64,000 nucleotides of DNA. It comes from an uncultured beta proteobacterium. GTDB taxonomy: Bacteria; Pseudomonadota; Gammaproteobacteria; Burkholderiales; Burkholderiaceae. The translations under genes were made by a program, and so were the position numbers. The notes below the pieces were generated by a model. It ran no database searches, was not told the DNA's origin, and worked only from the letters and a program-made list of their open reading frames with translations. Shown here in pieces: positions 31,244-40,645 of this stretch. Location of the stretch: assembly GCA_903900805.1 (NCBI GenBank), contig CAIUOP010000016.1:1-64000 (forward strand), written 5' to 3'. How positions within the stretch are numbered: the stretch's first letter is position 1; each line of letters begins with the position of its first letter.

Positions 31244-31630
31244 ATGTCAGATACAAACAAAAATCCTCAAGACCAAACCTTATTAGATGCCGTGACATGG
31301 AATGAGCAAGGTTTAGTCCCAGTGATCGCACAAGAGGTCGGCAGCAAGGATGTCTTGATGATGGCCTGGATGAATCGGGATGCTTTACTAGCCACCTTGC
31401 GTTTGGGTGAGGCAGTTTACTGGACACGCTCACGTCAAAAGCTTTGGCATAAAGGTGAAGAATCTGGCCACACCCAAAAGGTCAAAGAAATTCGCTTAGA
31501 CTGCGATGGCGATACGATCTTGTTAATGGTTGAGCAAAAAGATGGCATTGCCTGTCACACCGGTCAGCACAGTTGCTTCTTTTTGCAATGGGACTCTGCT
31601 AAATCTGCTTGGGTTGATGAGTCCAAGTAG
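31244..31630 (+). CDS. hisI: Phosphoribosyl-AMP cyclohydrolase
   Basis: Opens the adenine ring of PR-AMP, third step of histidine synthesis. 128 residues, monofunctional. Conserved segments are [33 protein letters not shown], the metal-binding DCDGD and HTGQHSCFF. It is separate from hisE, unlike the fused E. coli enzyme. The 134 bp before it (after hicA) must hold its promoter, or it relies on read-through past hicAB. Confidence 0.95.
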   Translation: MSDTNKNPQDQTLLDAVTWNEQGLVPVIAQEVGSKDVLMMAWMNRDALLATLRLGEAVYWTRSRQKLWHKGEESGHTQKVKEIRLDCDGDTILLMVEQKDGIACHTGQHSCFFLQWDSAKSAWVDESK

Positions 31631-31664
31631 TAAGCTTGCTCAATAAAAGACATAAAATGAACCA

Positions 31665-32066
31665 ATGACTAGCCCTACAAACAAACTCTCCAATGTAGAT
31701 TCTGCATTCGCGCATTTAGCTGATGTGGTGGATCAACGCCGTGATGCGTTTAAGGAAGGTCACGCTGATCCTAAGACTTCCTATACTGCATTACTCTTTT
31801 CAAAGGGCGACGATGGAATTCTCAAGAAGATTGGTGAAGAGGCAACTGAAGCGGTTATGGCCGCTAAAGATTCACGGAGTTCAAACTTAGCCCCAGAGCA
31901 GCAAAAGTTGTTGGTCGCCGAAATGGCAGACCTTTGGTTTCACTGCCTGATTGCCTTGTCACAATTTAATTTACGGCCTGAAGATGTGATTGCAGAATTA
32001 GATCGCCGCTTAGGGACATCCGGGATAGAAGAGAAGGCTGCTAGAAAAGCATCCGGCCAAGAGTAA
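31665..32066 (+). CDS. hisE: Phosphoribosyl-ATP pyrophosphatase
   Basis: A 133-residue all-helical MazG-like hydrolase that removes pyrophosphate from PR-ATP, second step of histidine synthesis. The motif [30 protein letters not shown], read here in overlapping parts, includes the metal-binding EEATE. The later [11 protein letters not shown] helix completes the active site. It follows hisI after 34 bp. Confidence 0.93.
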   Translation: MTSPTNKLSNVDSAFAHLADVVDQRRDAFKEGHADPKTSYTALLFSKGDDGILKKIGEEATEAVMAAKDSRSSNLAPEQQKLLVAEMADLWFHCLIALSQFNLRPEDVIAELDRRLGTSGIEEKAARKASGQE

Positions 32067-32080
32067 ATTCGGAATAAATC

Positions 32081-32437
32081 ATGTCATACGATCCAAATTG
32101 CCTGTTTTGCAAGATTTCACAAGGATTAATCCCATCCCAGAAGGTCTATGAGGATGAGGAAATCTTTGCATTTAAGGACATTAACCCCGCCGCGCCAGTG
32201 CATTTTCTGATGATTCCTAAGAAACATATACCCATGCTGGAGTCAGCAGAAAGCATTGACGCTCCTTTGCTGGGTAGAATGATGGAATTAGCGCCTCGTC
32301 TTGCCAAAGAGCAAGGTTGCCGTCCAGGTAAGGATGGCGGCTTTAGGTTAATGGTGAATAATGGTGCAGATGGAGGGCAGGAGGTTTATCACTTGCATTT
32401 GCATGTGATGGGCGGTCCGCGACCCTGGAAAAAATAA
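32081..32437 (+). CDS. HIT-family protein (HinT-like)
   Basis: A 118-residue histidine-triad nucleotide hydrolase. The N-terminal [13 protein letters not shown] and [20 protein letters not shown] segments are typical, and the C-terminus carries the triad HLHLHVMGG. HinT enzymes hydrolyse nucleoside phosphoramidates such as AMP-lysine. Placement between hisE and tatA is a recurrent betaproteobacterial gene order. Confidence 0.93.
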   Translation: MSYDPNCLFCKISQGLIPSQKVYEDEEIFAFKDINPAAPVHFLMIPKKHIPMLESAESIDAPLLGRMMELAPRLAKEQGCRPGKDGGFRLMVNNGADGGQEVYHLHLHVMGGPRPWKK

Positions 32438-32453
32438 TCCAAGGAGATTCAAA

Positions 32454-32675
32454 ATGGGCTCATTTAGCATTTGGCATTGGTTAATTGTTTTAGTTATCGT
32501 GATGTTGGTATTTGGTACCAAGAAATTGCGCAACATCGGCCAAGATTTGGGTGGCGCTGTAAAAGGCTTTAAAGATGGCATGAAGCCAGGTGAAGAGTCT
32601 AAGGAACAAATCCAGCAAGGCGCTGCAACAGCAGAAAAAACTGTTGATGTGCAAGCTAAAGACATTAACAAGTGA
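32454..32675 (+). CDS. tatA: Twin-arginine translocase subunit TatA
   Basis: A 73-residue pore-forming subunit. One N-terminal membrane helix ([15 protein letters not shown]) is followed by the hinge FGTKKL and an amphipathic helix ([18 protein letters not shown]), then a polar tail. It is the first of tatA-B-C. A substrate is visible in the window: the Rieske protein PetA uses Tat in other species. Confidence 0.95.
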   Translation: MGSFSIWHWLIVLVIVMLVFGTKKLRNIGQDLGGAVKGFKDGMKPGEESKEQIQQGAATAEKTVDVQAKDINK

Positions 32676-32724
32676 TTTTTGATAGCGCAATAGAAATCCT
32701 CGTGGTTTTTAGAATACTGCTGAA

Positions 32725-33201
32725 ATGATTGATCTTGGTGTATCAAAGCTTGCGCTCATCGCGGTAGTTGCTTTGATTGTCGTGGGTCCAGAGCGCCTAC
32801 CAAAAATTGCGCGTATGGCGGGTAATTTATTTGGTCGTGCACAGCGCTATATGGCCGACATTAAATCTGAAGTGAATCGTCAGATGGAGGTCGAGGAATT
32901 TAAAAAGTTCCGCGAAGAAAGTGCCTCTGCCCTAAAAGAAGTTGAGAGCAGTATTAACTCAACTGTTCAAGAGGCCAATACCCATCTGAGTGATCAGGCA
33001 GATATTTTCGAAACCAGTTTTGAGAAGTTGCCTCTTGATGAAAGAGCGGTATGGGACAAGACCAAGCGCCAAGGTCGCAATAGCTGGGGTGTCAGACGGG
33101 CAGCTAGACCCATTTGGTTTAAGCGCTCAGCAGGTGTGCGCACACGCGTGCAATCGGGCGCTGCCAGAATGAAGCGCTTTCATCACAACGCTAGCAAATA
33201 A
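32725..33201 (+). CDS. tatB: Twin-arginine translocase subunit TatB
   Basis: A 158-residue TatB, forming the substrate receptor with TatC. The start MIDLGVSKLALIAVVALIVVGPERLP holds the short membrane helix and the conserved VGPERLP. The long amphipathic, charged helix to about residue 80 distinguishes it from TatA. The C-terminal 40 residues are strongly basic. It lies 49 bp after tatA and 23 bp before tatC. Confidence 0.95.
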   Translation: MIDLGVSKLALIAVVALIVVGPERLPKIARMAGNLFGRAQRYMADIKSEVNRQMEVEEFKKFREESASALKEVESSINSTVQEANTHLSDQADIFETSFEKLPLDERAVWDKTKRQGRNSWGVRRAARPIWFKRSAGVRTRVQSGAARMKRFHHNASK

Positions 33202-33224
33202 AACAAAAATAAAAGTACCTTCGC

Positions 33225-34019
33225 ATGTCAGAAAATAATTCCACTGAAAATTCAGGATTGCAAGAGTCTTTTCTCTCGCATTTGTTCGAGTTACGTGATC
33301 GTGTTATCAAATCAGCCTTAGCAATTATTGTTGTATTTGTTTGCCTGGTTTATTGGGCGCCTGATATTTTCCATTTATTTTCGCAGCCACTGCTAGATTC
33401 ATTGCCAGCGGGTGGCAAGATGATCGTAACGGATGTCACTGGCTCTTTCTTTGTACCTATGAAGGTAACCATGTTGGTTGCATTCCTGATTGCTTTGCCA
33501 GTAGTGATTTATCAGCTATGGGCTTTCATTGCCCCAGGTTTATATCAACATGAGCGCAAATTAGTCGTTCCATTAGTAGTGAGTAGTTATAGCTTATTTG
33601 TCTTCGGTATGGCCTTTGCTTATTTCTTAGTATTTCCAACAGTATTTAATTTCATGGCTAGCTATAACGCACCTCTGGGTGCGGAGATGTCTACAGATAT
33701 CGACAAATATCTAAGCTTTGCCATGAATACCTTTTTGGCCTTTGGTATTACGTTTGAAGTCCCTGTGGTGGTGGTGGTTCTAGTACGCATGGGTATCGTA
33801 CCTTTAGCTAAGCTGAGAGAGATTCGTCCCTATGTGATTGTGGGTGCCTTTGTAATCTCAGCAGTCGTAACGCCACCCGATGTACTATCGCAATTACTCT
33901 TGGCTATCCCGATGACTTTGCTATATGAGCTGGGCTTATTTATTGCGCGCTTCTATACACCCAAGCCTGCGGATGACGAAGCTAATAAAGAAGATCAAGC
34001 TAGCTCAGCGTCAGTCTGA
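33225..34019 (+). CDS. tatC: Twin-arginine translocase subunit TatC
   Basis: Six-helix integral membrane receptor for twin-arginine signals, 264 residues. The first cytoplasmic motif SFLSHLFELRDRVIKS holds the conserved LFELRDR. The YQLWAFIAPGLYQHERK motif and VVTPPDVLSQLLLAIPMTLLYELG are also present. The last 25 bases overlap the 3' end of the convergent Sel1-repeat gene, so the two messages are complementary there. Confidence 0.96.
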   Translation: MSENNSTENSGLQESFLSHLFELRDRVIKSALAIIVVFVCLVYWAPDIFHLFSQPLLDSLPAGGKMIVTDVTGSFFVPMKVTMLVAFLIALPVVIYQLWAFIAPGLYQHERKLVVPLVVSSYSLFVFGMAFAYFLVFPTVFNFMASYNAPLGAEMSTDIDKYLSFAMNTFLAFGITFEVPVVVVVLVRMGIVPLAKLREIRPYVIVGAFVISAVVTPPDVLSQLLLAIPMTLLYELGLFIARFYTPKPADDEANKEDQASSASV

Positions 34020-35455
34020 CTTTTAGAGCCCTTAGAAAAACTTGCCTTCAGCCAATTGGTGACGCGATCAAAGCGGTAACGCCGTTGACGAAGATTGCCT
34101 TCGATGTCTAAATCAGAACCAGCAAAGACTTTACCTGCTGCTAATAAGGCGCGCCGTTGTTGAATTGTCTCCACCTGAATCAATCTAGGTAAAATTTTCG
34201 GTAGTTCCCAACGAATATCAACCACTACGCAGTGTTCGTGCTGAAGCTGGCCCACTTCGCAAAGTAATAATTCTGCTTTGCTAAAGTTAAATTGATTAGC
34301 AATCACGATACGATGACACAGTAATAACCAATCTTCATCAAATTTACGTTCAGCATGATGGTTGATAGCACGTTCAGCGTATTGCGCTAATTCAAACCAC
34401 TCATTTAACTTGGGACTAGGGCAGCTCTCTAAAATTTTACTAAGTAATTCTTTTGCTTCTGCTACGCCTTGCTGATGCGCTTGCCACACCCAATAAGAGG
34501 CTTGCAGGCCGCGTACTTTTTCGTCGGATTTTTCGCGTTTGCGCCAGAGGTTGGCACCTTTTCGTAGTTGAGCTTGTGCGTGGCTAAGATCGGCAGCGCG
34601 ATCAAAACAGCGATCGCTTTCGGCGGCACTGTAGCCAGAAAATTGGGGGCGACGATAAATTTCACCTAGCGCATACCAAGCATCCCTATCACCATCATTG
34701 GTAGCAAGTTCTAACCAGTGGGCGGCTTTCTTGAGGGAGGCATTCGATTTTGTGTCGCCACCGTCTAATTGTGCAAGACGTAAACCTAAAGTGAGCTTGG
34801 CTACTGTAAGGCCCAGCTCTGCCGCCTCCAATAGCGCCTCTTCATTTCCATTTTCTAACCAAGCTTTCCATAGGGAGGGGAGTGATTCATTCTTGGGTTG
34901 TAACTTGATCAGCAGTTCTTTGGCAGATGCGCTGAACGGAGACTCTATTTCAGAGAGTTCTTCCAGATATTCTTGGGCTAGTTTTTGCATGCCCGCTAAA
35001 TCCAAGTTAGGGATTTTTTTAAGCGACGGTACTGTGATCGCTTTACTTACCCAGTCGGCAAGCTGGGATCGAGTCTCTTCGTATGCTGGGTTCATTAAAA
35101 GATTGGCCAGTTGCCACTTGGCAGCTAAAGTTGGCTGATCCTGGGTCGTGCGTACTGCTAATTCCCAAAATGACCCCCAGCCAAAACCAAAGGCGGGGGA
35201 ATTAAAGGTCTCTACCAAGGGGATGTTAGCAACTTGGGCAAAAACCACAGAAATTTCATCTTGAATCGCACCTTGATTCTCAAGTGTTTGATTTGTAATA
35301 AAAAAATAGGATTTTTCTAGCCAAATGAGGGCATTAGCAGGTTGAATTGGGGTTTTGAAAGCCCCTGTCATATAGGCTTGTGCCAGCTTTTGTTGCGCCA
35401 ATACATCACCTAAGCGGGCAGAACTAAGGATTTTTAGGAATTCGCGACTTGCCAT
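33995..35455 (-). CDS. Sel1/TPR-like repeat protein, function unknown
   Basis: A 486-residue helical-repeat protein with no signal peptide or membrane helix seen. Sel1-like units are visible, for example AQQKLAQAYMTGAFKTPIQP-ANALIWLEKSYF near the start and DAWYALGEIYRR ... AAESDRCFDRAADLSHAQAQL in the middle. Such repeats scaffold protein contacts. No catalytic motif was recognised. It converges with tatC, overlapping it by 25 bases, and a perfect inverted repeat lies directly upstream of its ATG. Confidence 0.75.
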   Translation of the reverse strand: MASREFLKILSSARLGDVLAQQKLAQAYMTGAFKTPIQPANALIWLEKSYFFITNQTLENQGAIQDEISVVFAQVANIPLVETFNSPAFGFGWGSFWELAVRTTQDQPTLAAKWQLANLLMNPAYEETRSQLADWVSKAITVPSLKKIPNLDLAGMQKLAQEYLEELSEIESPFSASAKELLIKLQPKNESLPSLWKAWLENGNEEALLEAAELGLTVAKLTLGLRLAQLDGGDTKSNASLKKAAHWLELATNDGDRDAWYALGEIYRRPQFSGYSAAESDRCFDRAADLSHAQAQLRKGANLWRKREKSDEKVRGLQASYWVWQAHQQGVAEAKELLSKILESCPSPKLNEWFELAQYAERAINHHAERKFDEDWLLLCHRIVIANQFNFSKAELLLCEVGQLQHEHCVVVDIRWELPKILPRLIQVETIQQRRALLAAGKVFAGSDLDIEGNLRQRRYRFDRVTNWLKASFSKGSKSQTDAELA

Positions 35456-35471
35456 ATGACAATTTTGTCAT
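35456..35471. promoter_or_regulatory. Inverted repeat immediately upstream of the Sel1-repeat gene
   Basis: ATGACAA and TTGTCAT are separated by 2 bases and abut the start codon of the leftward gene. The remaining 190 bp up to the porin holds its promoter and a good GGAGA ribosome site near 35650, but no other feature I can support. Confidence 0.3.
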
Positions 35472-35663
35472 CTAGTGCCCATAAAAGACAGAAAAGAGCA
35501 CCCTTGTTGCCGAGATACAACGAAGAAAGCCAAAAAACTATCTTTTCACAAGCAAAAAGAGCTCCTAATTACCCCTACCCCCAGTCTAGACGGGCAATAG
35601 AAGCAAAATTCATAGGTCCCAGATTTATTTGGGCATTACTTTTAATTTTTGGAGATTTAAAGA

Positions 35664-36968
35664 ATGAAAAAATCACTATTAGCACTTGCAGCAATGGGAG
35701 CTTTTGCTTCTGTAGCTCAAGCACAGTCAAGCGTGACTGTTTATGGCGTTATTGATGAAGGTTATGTAGGCGGTAATGTCAGATCCAGTAACGGTACTGT
35801 TGCTACTACTGGCGCAGCCCCTACTGCAGCTACTGCAACAGCTGGTACAACTGGTGTTGTTAAGAAAACCGGTTCTGGTTTTACAGGCGGCAATGAATCT
35901 ACTAACCGTTTCGGCATCAGAGGCACTGAAGATTTAGGCGGTGGTATGTCTGCTTTCTTCACTTATGAAACTGGAATTGCTGCGGATGGTGAAACAGCTG
36001 CTGGTGCAGCATCTATGTGGGGCACTACCCGTCAAGCATTTGTAGGCGTGAAGAAAAATGGAATTGGTCAAGTTGCTCTAGGTACACAGAACACCGTAGT
36101 CTATGACGCTATTTTGGCTACTGCACCAACTGGTGTTAACAATATTACTGGTAGCTTAGTTGATAACATGTCAACAAAAGGCCCACAAGGTAATGCAGCC
36201 TATCAGACTGGTCTTGGTACCACTTCTGGTTACGAAACTCGTATTGGTAACACTCTTGGCTTGAAATCAGACAAGTTTGCTGGCTTTAACGTTCGTGCGC
36301 AATTGACTTCATGGAGCTCTAACACAACGGAAACTAGCATAGGTGGAGCTGGTGCTGGTGTAGGTGGTACAAATAACGTAAATGGTGCAGCTATTGGTCT
36401 TGACTATGGTTGGCAGAAGTTGTTTTTGACAGCTAACTACCAAAGCTACACAGCTTCATCAAATGCCAATGCTCAAAGCACTGCGCCAATTCTCTTTGGT
36501 GCAACTGTTTCTGGTGCAGGTGGTGGTCAGAACGCCTTGGGTGTTAACGTAAGAGATGTTGGTCAGTACTACGCTGCAACTTATGACTTCGGTATTTTGA
36601 AGGGATTTGTTCAGTACCTCAATCGTAAGGCTACTACTGACTCTCTCCCAACGGCTTACAGCAAATTTACTGCTCAACAAATTGGTGTGCGTAGCTTTAT
36701 TACGCCTGCACTTGAAGGCTGGATTGCTGGTTCTATGGGTAAATATCAATCACTTCCACAAACCTCTACAGGCACTGTTACTTACACGCCTGGTCAGGCT
36801 AACCTGACTGCAATGCAAGTTGGTGCAAACTATTTCCTTAGCAAGCGTACAAACTTGTATGCAATCTACGGTCAGACAGCTTCATCTAACGTAGCATTCT
36901 CTGCAGTTGGTAATACAACTAGCGCTAACGTGAACAACTATGCACTTGGTGTACGTCACACTTTCTAA
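35664..36968 (+). CDS. Outer-membrane porin (Burkholderiales general porin family)
   Basis: A 434-residue trimeric 16-stranded porin by family. The signal peptide (about 1-20) ends in AQAQ, and the mature protein begins SSVTVYGVIDEGY, characteristic of Burkholderiales porins. Typical later motifs are NRFGIRGTEDLGGGMSAFF and RQAFVGVKKNGIGQVALGTQN, and the terminus is NYALGVRHTF with the final phenylalanine needed by the BAM complex. It is rich in Gly, Ala, Asn and Thr. It is monocistronic and ends in a terminator, so it is likely highly expressed. Confidence 0.95.
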   Translation: MKKSLLALAAMGAFASVAQAQSSVTVYGVIDEGYVGGNVRSSNGTVATTGAAPTAATATAGTTGVVKKTGSGFTGGNESTNRFGIRGTEDLGGGMSAFFTYETGIAADGETAAGAASMWGTTRQAFVGVKKNGIGQVALGTQNTVVYDAILATAPTGVNNITGSLVDNMSTKGPQGNAAYQTGLGTTSGYETRIGNTLGLKSDKFAGFNVRAQLTSWSSNTTETSIGGAGAGVGGTNNVNGAAIGLDYGWQKLFLTANYQSYTASSNANAQSTAPILFGATVSGAGGGQNALGVNVRDVGQYYAATYDFGILKGFVQYLNRKATTDSLPTAYSKFTAQQIGVRSFITPALEGWIAGSMGKYQSLPQTSTGTVTYTPGQANLTAMQVGANYFLSKRTNLYAIYGQTASSNVAFSAVGNTTSANVNNYALGVRHTF

Positions 36969-37017
36969 TAGTTTGTTGATGTCGGTTTTATAGGCATAGT
37001 TTGACAAGAAGTGAGAA

Positions 37018-37044
37018 ACACCCGCCATTGGCGGGTGTTTTTTT
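37018..37044 (+). terminator. Rho-independent terminator of the porin gene
   Basis: A 9-bp GC-rich stem (ACACCCGCC/GGCGGGTGT) with a 3-base loop is followed by a run of T, 50 bp after the porin stop codon. Confidence 0.92.
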
Positions 37045-37078
37045 ATTTGGGTAGCTTTATTTTTGACCCAGTCTAGTT

Positions 37079-37298
37079 ATATTGCTCGAAAACCATTGCC
37101 AATTGCAGCAGGTAATTAAAGCTTTTCATAACGAATACTTCGTTGGGGCCGAGAAAATACTGAGGGACATTATTGATTTCGGCGAGTTTAAAAAAAGCGC
37201 TAAATTATTATGAGCAACCTATTCAATTAAGCCCTGACTTTATTCAGATGTATTAGGGTTATCAAGCAGATTTAGCGCCAGAACACCTCTTTTTATAG
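37079..37298 (+). pseudogene. Remnant of a tetratricopeptide-repeat protein gene
   Basis: The 435-bp gap between the porin and gltI is not empty. One forward frame reads ILLENHCQLQQVIKAFHNEY, then FVGAEKILRDIIDFGEFKK. After a one-base slip in a run of seven A (37190-37196) the next frame reads ALNYYEQPIQLSPDF, then IQMY, a TAG stop (37254-37256), GYQADLAPEHLFL and a second TAG at 37296. The spaced pattern G-x-F-x-x-A-x-x-Y-Y-E-x-x-I-x-L-x-P-D is a TPR consensus. Frameshift, stops and shortness mark it as decayed, perhaps from a TPR/glycosyltransferase gene. Confidence 0.5.
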
Positions 37299-37403
37299 GC
37301 TAGTTTGGCCAGAAAGGCTAGATTAAACCCCAAAAACCTGCTAAAAAAGAGCAATTGCATCAAAAGCTGTTTTAATTAATTTTTGGTATTCAAAAGGATC
37401 CAC

Positions 37404-38330
37404 ATGAAAATGAGCAAGTTAGCATTAATCTCTTCAATTACATTCGCCCTGACCGCAACCTTTACTGGCGCGTCATCTGCACTAGCTGCAAGTGCAACCT
37501 TGGATAAGATCAAATCTACTGGAGCAGTGACGATGGGTGTTCGTGAATCATCTATTCCAATGTCTTACACCACTGGCGATAGCCGTTTTGATGGTTACCA
37601 CGTTGAAGTTTGTCGCATGATTCTCAATGATATTAAATCTAAGCTTGGGATGAGTACACTCCGCATTAATTATCAGCCAGTAACCTCACAAAACCGCGTG
37701 CCTTTAGTGCAAAACGGTACCGTTGATATTGAGTGCGGCACTACCACCAATAATGCCGGTCGCGCAAAAGACGTCAGCTTTGCGAATACGCTATATGTGG
37801 AAGAGGTTCGTATCGCTGTTAAAGCCAATTCAGGCATCAATTCAATTTCTCAATTGGCAGGCAAAAAAGTGGCTACCACTACTGGTACCACCTCCGTACA
37901 GTTATTACGCAAACATGAAAAAGCGAATAACGTAAATTTTGATGAAGTATATGGAAAAGACCATGCGGATAGCTTCTTGTTATTAGAGTCTGGCCGTGCT
38001 GATGCCTTTGTGATGGATGGTTCAATTTTGGCTGGCAATATCGCTAACGCTAAGAATCCTAAAGATTACAAAATTGTTGGCGAAGTTCTCAGTACTGAAC
38101 CTATTGCAATTATGGTGCGTAAGGATGACCCAGAGTTTTTAGCAGATGTGAATGCTGCAATTGCTAAGATCGTCGCTAATGGAAACATGCCTGGCTTATG
38201 GAATAAGTGGTTCCTTGCTCCAATTCCACCTAAAAATGCTGTTGTTGGTTTAGAGTTATCTCCGGCTACAAAAAATGCCTGGGCTAACCTTAATAGCAGA
38301 CCAGCTGAAGATTACCAGCAAAAGAAATAA
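37404..38330 (+). CDS. gltI: Amino acid ABC transporter substrate-binding protein (glutamate/aspartate type)
   Basis: A 308-residue periplasmic binding protein of SBP family 3. The ATG at 37404 follows AAAGGA and gives a signal peptide ending SSALAAS. Conserved ligand-site segments are TMGVRESSIPMSY, YQPVTSQNRVPLVQNGTVDIECG, TTNNAGRAKDVSF and SGRADAFVMDG. The chain is GltI-like, so glutamate or aspartate is the likely cargo (inference). It heads gltI-J-K-L and is probably expressed in excess from its own promoter. Confidence 0.88.
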   Translation: MKMSKLALISSITFALTATFTGASSALAASATLDKIKSTGAVTMGVRESSIPMSYTTGDSRFDGYHVEVCRMILNDIKSKLGMSTLRINYQPVTSQNRVPLVQNGTVDIECGTTTNNAGRAKDVSFANTLYVEEVRIAVKANSGINSISQLAGKKVATTTGTTSVQLLRKHEKANNVNFDEVYGKDHADSFLLLESGRADAFVMDGSILAGNIANAKNPKDYKIVGEVLSTEPIAIMVRKDDPEFLADVNAAIAKIVANGNMPGLWNKWFLAPIPPKNAVVGLELSPATKNAWANLNSRPAEDYQQKK

Positions 38331-38389
38331 AATAATCCATCCATTACTCGCATAATTTTTTTCATTCATTCTTTAGGGCGGGTAAATAG

Positions 38390-39181
38390 ATGGCTTTAGA
38401 TATGGGTGTTTTTTGTAAAAGCACCCTAGATGGAGAAGCGGTTGATCACTGCTTCTCCTCGCTTTTTGGGCTTGGCCGCAATGCTGATCCCAGCTATCTA
38501 GATTGGCTTATGACAGCATGGGGCTGGACCTTGGCTGTTGCTGGCTTAGGCCTCACTATTGCCCTGATCCTTGGAGCGATCATGGGCACTCTCCGCACGC
38601 TCCCTGATACAGGCAGGATGAGTAGAGTACTAGTGCATCTAGCTACTGCCTGGGTTGAGCTCTTCAGAAATATCCCAGTGCTCGTGCAAGTATTTCTTTG
38701 GTATCACGTCATCCCTGCTTTTTTTGTCCCCCTGAAAGCCCTGCCGTCGTATTGGCTGGTCAGCATTGCATTGGGATTCTTTACTTCTGCACGGATTGCT
38801 GAGCAGGTAAGAGCAGGTATTCAGTCTTTACCAAGCGGGCAGCGTGCTGCTGCAACTGCGCTCGGATTAACTACGATACAAACCTACCGCTACATTATTT
38901 TACCAATGGCCTTGCGTATCGTGATTCCACCACTTACATCTGAGAGTATGAATGCTGTTAAGAACTCTTCAGTAGCCTTTGCGGTATCAGTTCCAGAGCT
39001 TACCCTGTTTGCAATGCAAGCCCAAGAAGAGACCTCACGTGGCGTTGAAATTTATTTAGCGGTTACCTTACTCTATGCACTCACTGCCTTTTCTGTGAAT
39101 CGCATTATGGCCCTCATTGAGAGGAGAAGCCGTGTTCCTGGATTCATCACGGCATCTAGTGATGCTAGTTTGGCTCACTAA
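38390..39181 (+). CDS. gltJ: Amino acid ABC transporter permease (GltJ-like)
   Basis: A 263-residue His/Glu/Gln/Arg-type permease. About five membrane helices are visible, with the conserved WVELFRNIPVLVQVFLWY after the third helix and the EAA loop QVRAGIQSLPSGQRAAATALGLT. It has a 35-residue N-terminal extension before the first helix, as GltJ does. It pairs with GltK to form the heterodimeric channel. The gene order binding protein, permease, permease, ATPase is that of the gltIJKL operon. Confidence 0.88.
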   Translation: MALDMGVFCKSTLDGEAVDHCFSSLFGLGRNADPSYLDWLMTAWGWTLAVAGLGLTIALILGAIMGTLRTLPDTGRMSRVLVHLATAWVELFRNIPVLVQVFLWYHVIPAFFVPLKALPSYWLVSIALGFFTSARIAEQVRAGIQSLPSGQRAAATALGLTTIQTYRYIILPMALRIVIPPLTSESMNAVKNSSVAFAVSVPELTLFAMQAQEETSRGVEIYLAVTLLYALTAFSVNRIMALIERRSRVPGFITASSDASLAH

Positions 39182-39192
39182 ATGGAAATGAA

Positions 39193-39861
39193 ATGCTGAG
39201 CTTAGATTTAAGTTTCTACAACTGGGAGTTATTTACTAACTACATCCTCAAGGGCTTGCTCTTTAGTGTTCAGTTAACTGTCATTGCAACGGTTGGCGGT
39301 ATTGTAGTTGGGACGTTTTTAGCCTTAATGAGACTGTCTGGAAAACCTTTTTTAGTTTATCCAGCCGCATTCTATGTAAATACTATGCGCTCCATACCGC
39401 TAGTCATGGTTATTCTTTGGTTCTTTTTATTGATCCCGATGCTCATTGGTAGACCTATCGGTGCTGACCTATCAGCTACATTGACTTTCATTGCATTTGA
39501 AGCGGCCTTCTTCTCGGAAATTGTGAGAGCTGGTATTCAGTCAGTGCCAAGAGGTCAGATCTTTGCTGGCGAAGCCCTAGGCATGACCTATGGACAAAAT
39601 ATGCGGCTGATTGTTTTGCCGCAGGCATTTAGAAATATGATCCCAGTTTTTATGACGCAAACAATTATTTTATTTCAGGATACTTCTCTGGTCTACGCCA
39701 TTGGCGCATACGATTTATTGAAAGGTTTTGAGATTGCTGGCAAAAATTATGGTCGCCCAATCGAAACCTATATATTGGCTGCAGCAACCTATTTTGTGAT
39801 TTGCTTTTCGCTTTCTAAGACAGTACGAGCAATTCAGGCAAAAGTGGCTATTATTCGCTAA
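39193..39861 (+). CDS. gltK: Amino acid ABC transporter permease (GltK-like)
   Basis: A 222-residue permease of the same HisMQ family. The paired motif YVNTMRSIPLVMVILWFF and the EAA loop EIVRAGIQSVPRGQIFAGEALGMTYGQ are present. It starts 11 bp after gltJ. Together the two permeases provide the membrane channel for the GltI-bound amino acid. Confidence 0.88.
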   Translation: MLSLDLSFYNWELFTNYILKGLLFSVQLTVIATVGGIVVGTFLALMRLSGKPFLVYPAAFYVNTMRSIPLVMVILWFFLLIPMLIGRPIGADLSATLTFIAFEAAFFSEIVRAGIQSVPRGQIFAGEALGMTYGQNMRLIVLPQAFRNMIPVFMTQTIILFQDTSLVYAIGAYDLLKGFEIAGKNYGRPIETYILAAATYFVICFSLSKTVRAIQAKVAIIR

Positions 39862-39897
39862 TCATTTCTACTCATTGAGATAAATAGATAGATCATC

Positions 39898-40632
39898 ATG
39901 ATTGAACTCCAAAACGTTTCTAAATGGTATGGCTCCTTTCAGGTTTTGACTGATTGCACTACGTCAATTAATAAGGGTGAAGTGGTTGTGATTTGTGGCC
40001 CTTCGGGCTCCGGGAAATCTACCTTGATTAAAGCGATTAATGCCCTTGAGCCATTTCAGAAAGGTGAAATCACTGTTGATGGGATTAATTTGCATGACCC
40101 TAAAACTAATCTTCCAAAGTTGCGAGCAAGGGTTGGCATGGTGTTTCAGAACTTTGAACTATTCCCTCACTTAAGTATTACTGAGAATCTCACTCTTGCA
40201 CAAATCAAAGTATTAGGTCGGTCAAGCGATGAAGCTAAAACCCATGGCCATAAGTATCTGGAGCGCGTTGGTCTGATTGCACAAAAAGATAAATTTCCTG
40301 GCCAGCTTTCTGGAGGTCAGCAACAGCGGGTTGCGATTGCTCGTGCTTTAAGTATGGATCCTATCCTGATGCTATTTGATGAGCCTACTTCGGCGCTTGA
40401 TCCAGAAATGGTTGGTGAAGTATTGGATGTCATGATCAAGCTTGCTAATGAAGGTATGACAATGTGCTGCGTTACCCACGAGATGGGTTTTGCCAAAAAA
40501 GTCAGTAATCGCGTAATCTTTATGGATCAAGGCCGAATTGTCGAAGACTGTAGTAAAGATGAATTTTTTGGTAATCCAGAAGCGCGCTCACCTAGAGCCA
40601 AGGACTTCCTATCCAAGATTTTGGCAAGCTAG
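39898..40632 (+). CDS. gltL: Amino acid ABC transporter ATP-binding protein (GltL-like)
   Basis: A 244-residue polar amino acid importer ATPase. Walker [10 protein letters not shown] lies near residue 39, the Q-loop is [12 protein letters not shown], the signature [15 protein letters not shown], Walker [17 protein letters not shown], and the switch is [19 protein letters not shown]. These are diagnostic for the GlnQ/GltL family. It closes the operon and converges with the protease gene, with a 13-bp gap and no clear terminator. Confidence 0.92.
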   Translation: MIELQNVSKWYGSFQVLTDCTTSINKGEVVVICGPSGSGKSTLIKAINALEPFQKGEITVDGINLHDPKTNLPKLRARVGMVFQNFELFPHLSITENLTLAQIKVLGRSSDEAKTHGHKYLERVGLIAQKDKFPGQLSGGQQQRVAIARALSMDPILMLFDEPTSALDPEMVGEVLDVMIKLANEGMTMCCVTHEMGFAKKVSNRVIFMDQGRIVEDCSKDEFFGNPEARSPRAKDFLSKILAS

Positions 40633-40645
40633 GGCCTGCACTGAA

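Noticed and set aside
35456..35755. A small gene overlapping the porin start
   Set aside because: The frame runs through the porin leader and signal region, has no ribosome site and no recognisable features.
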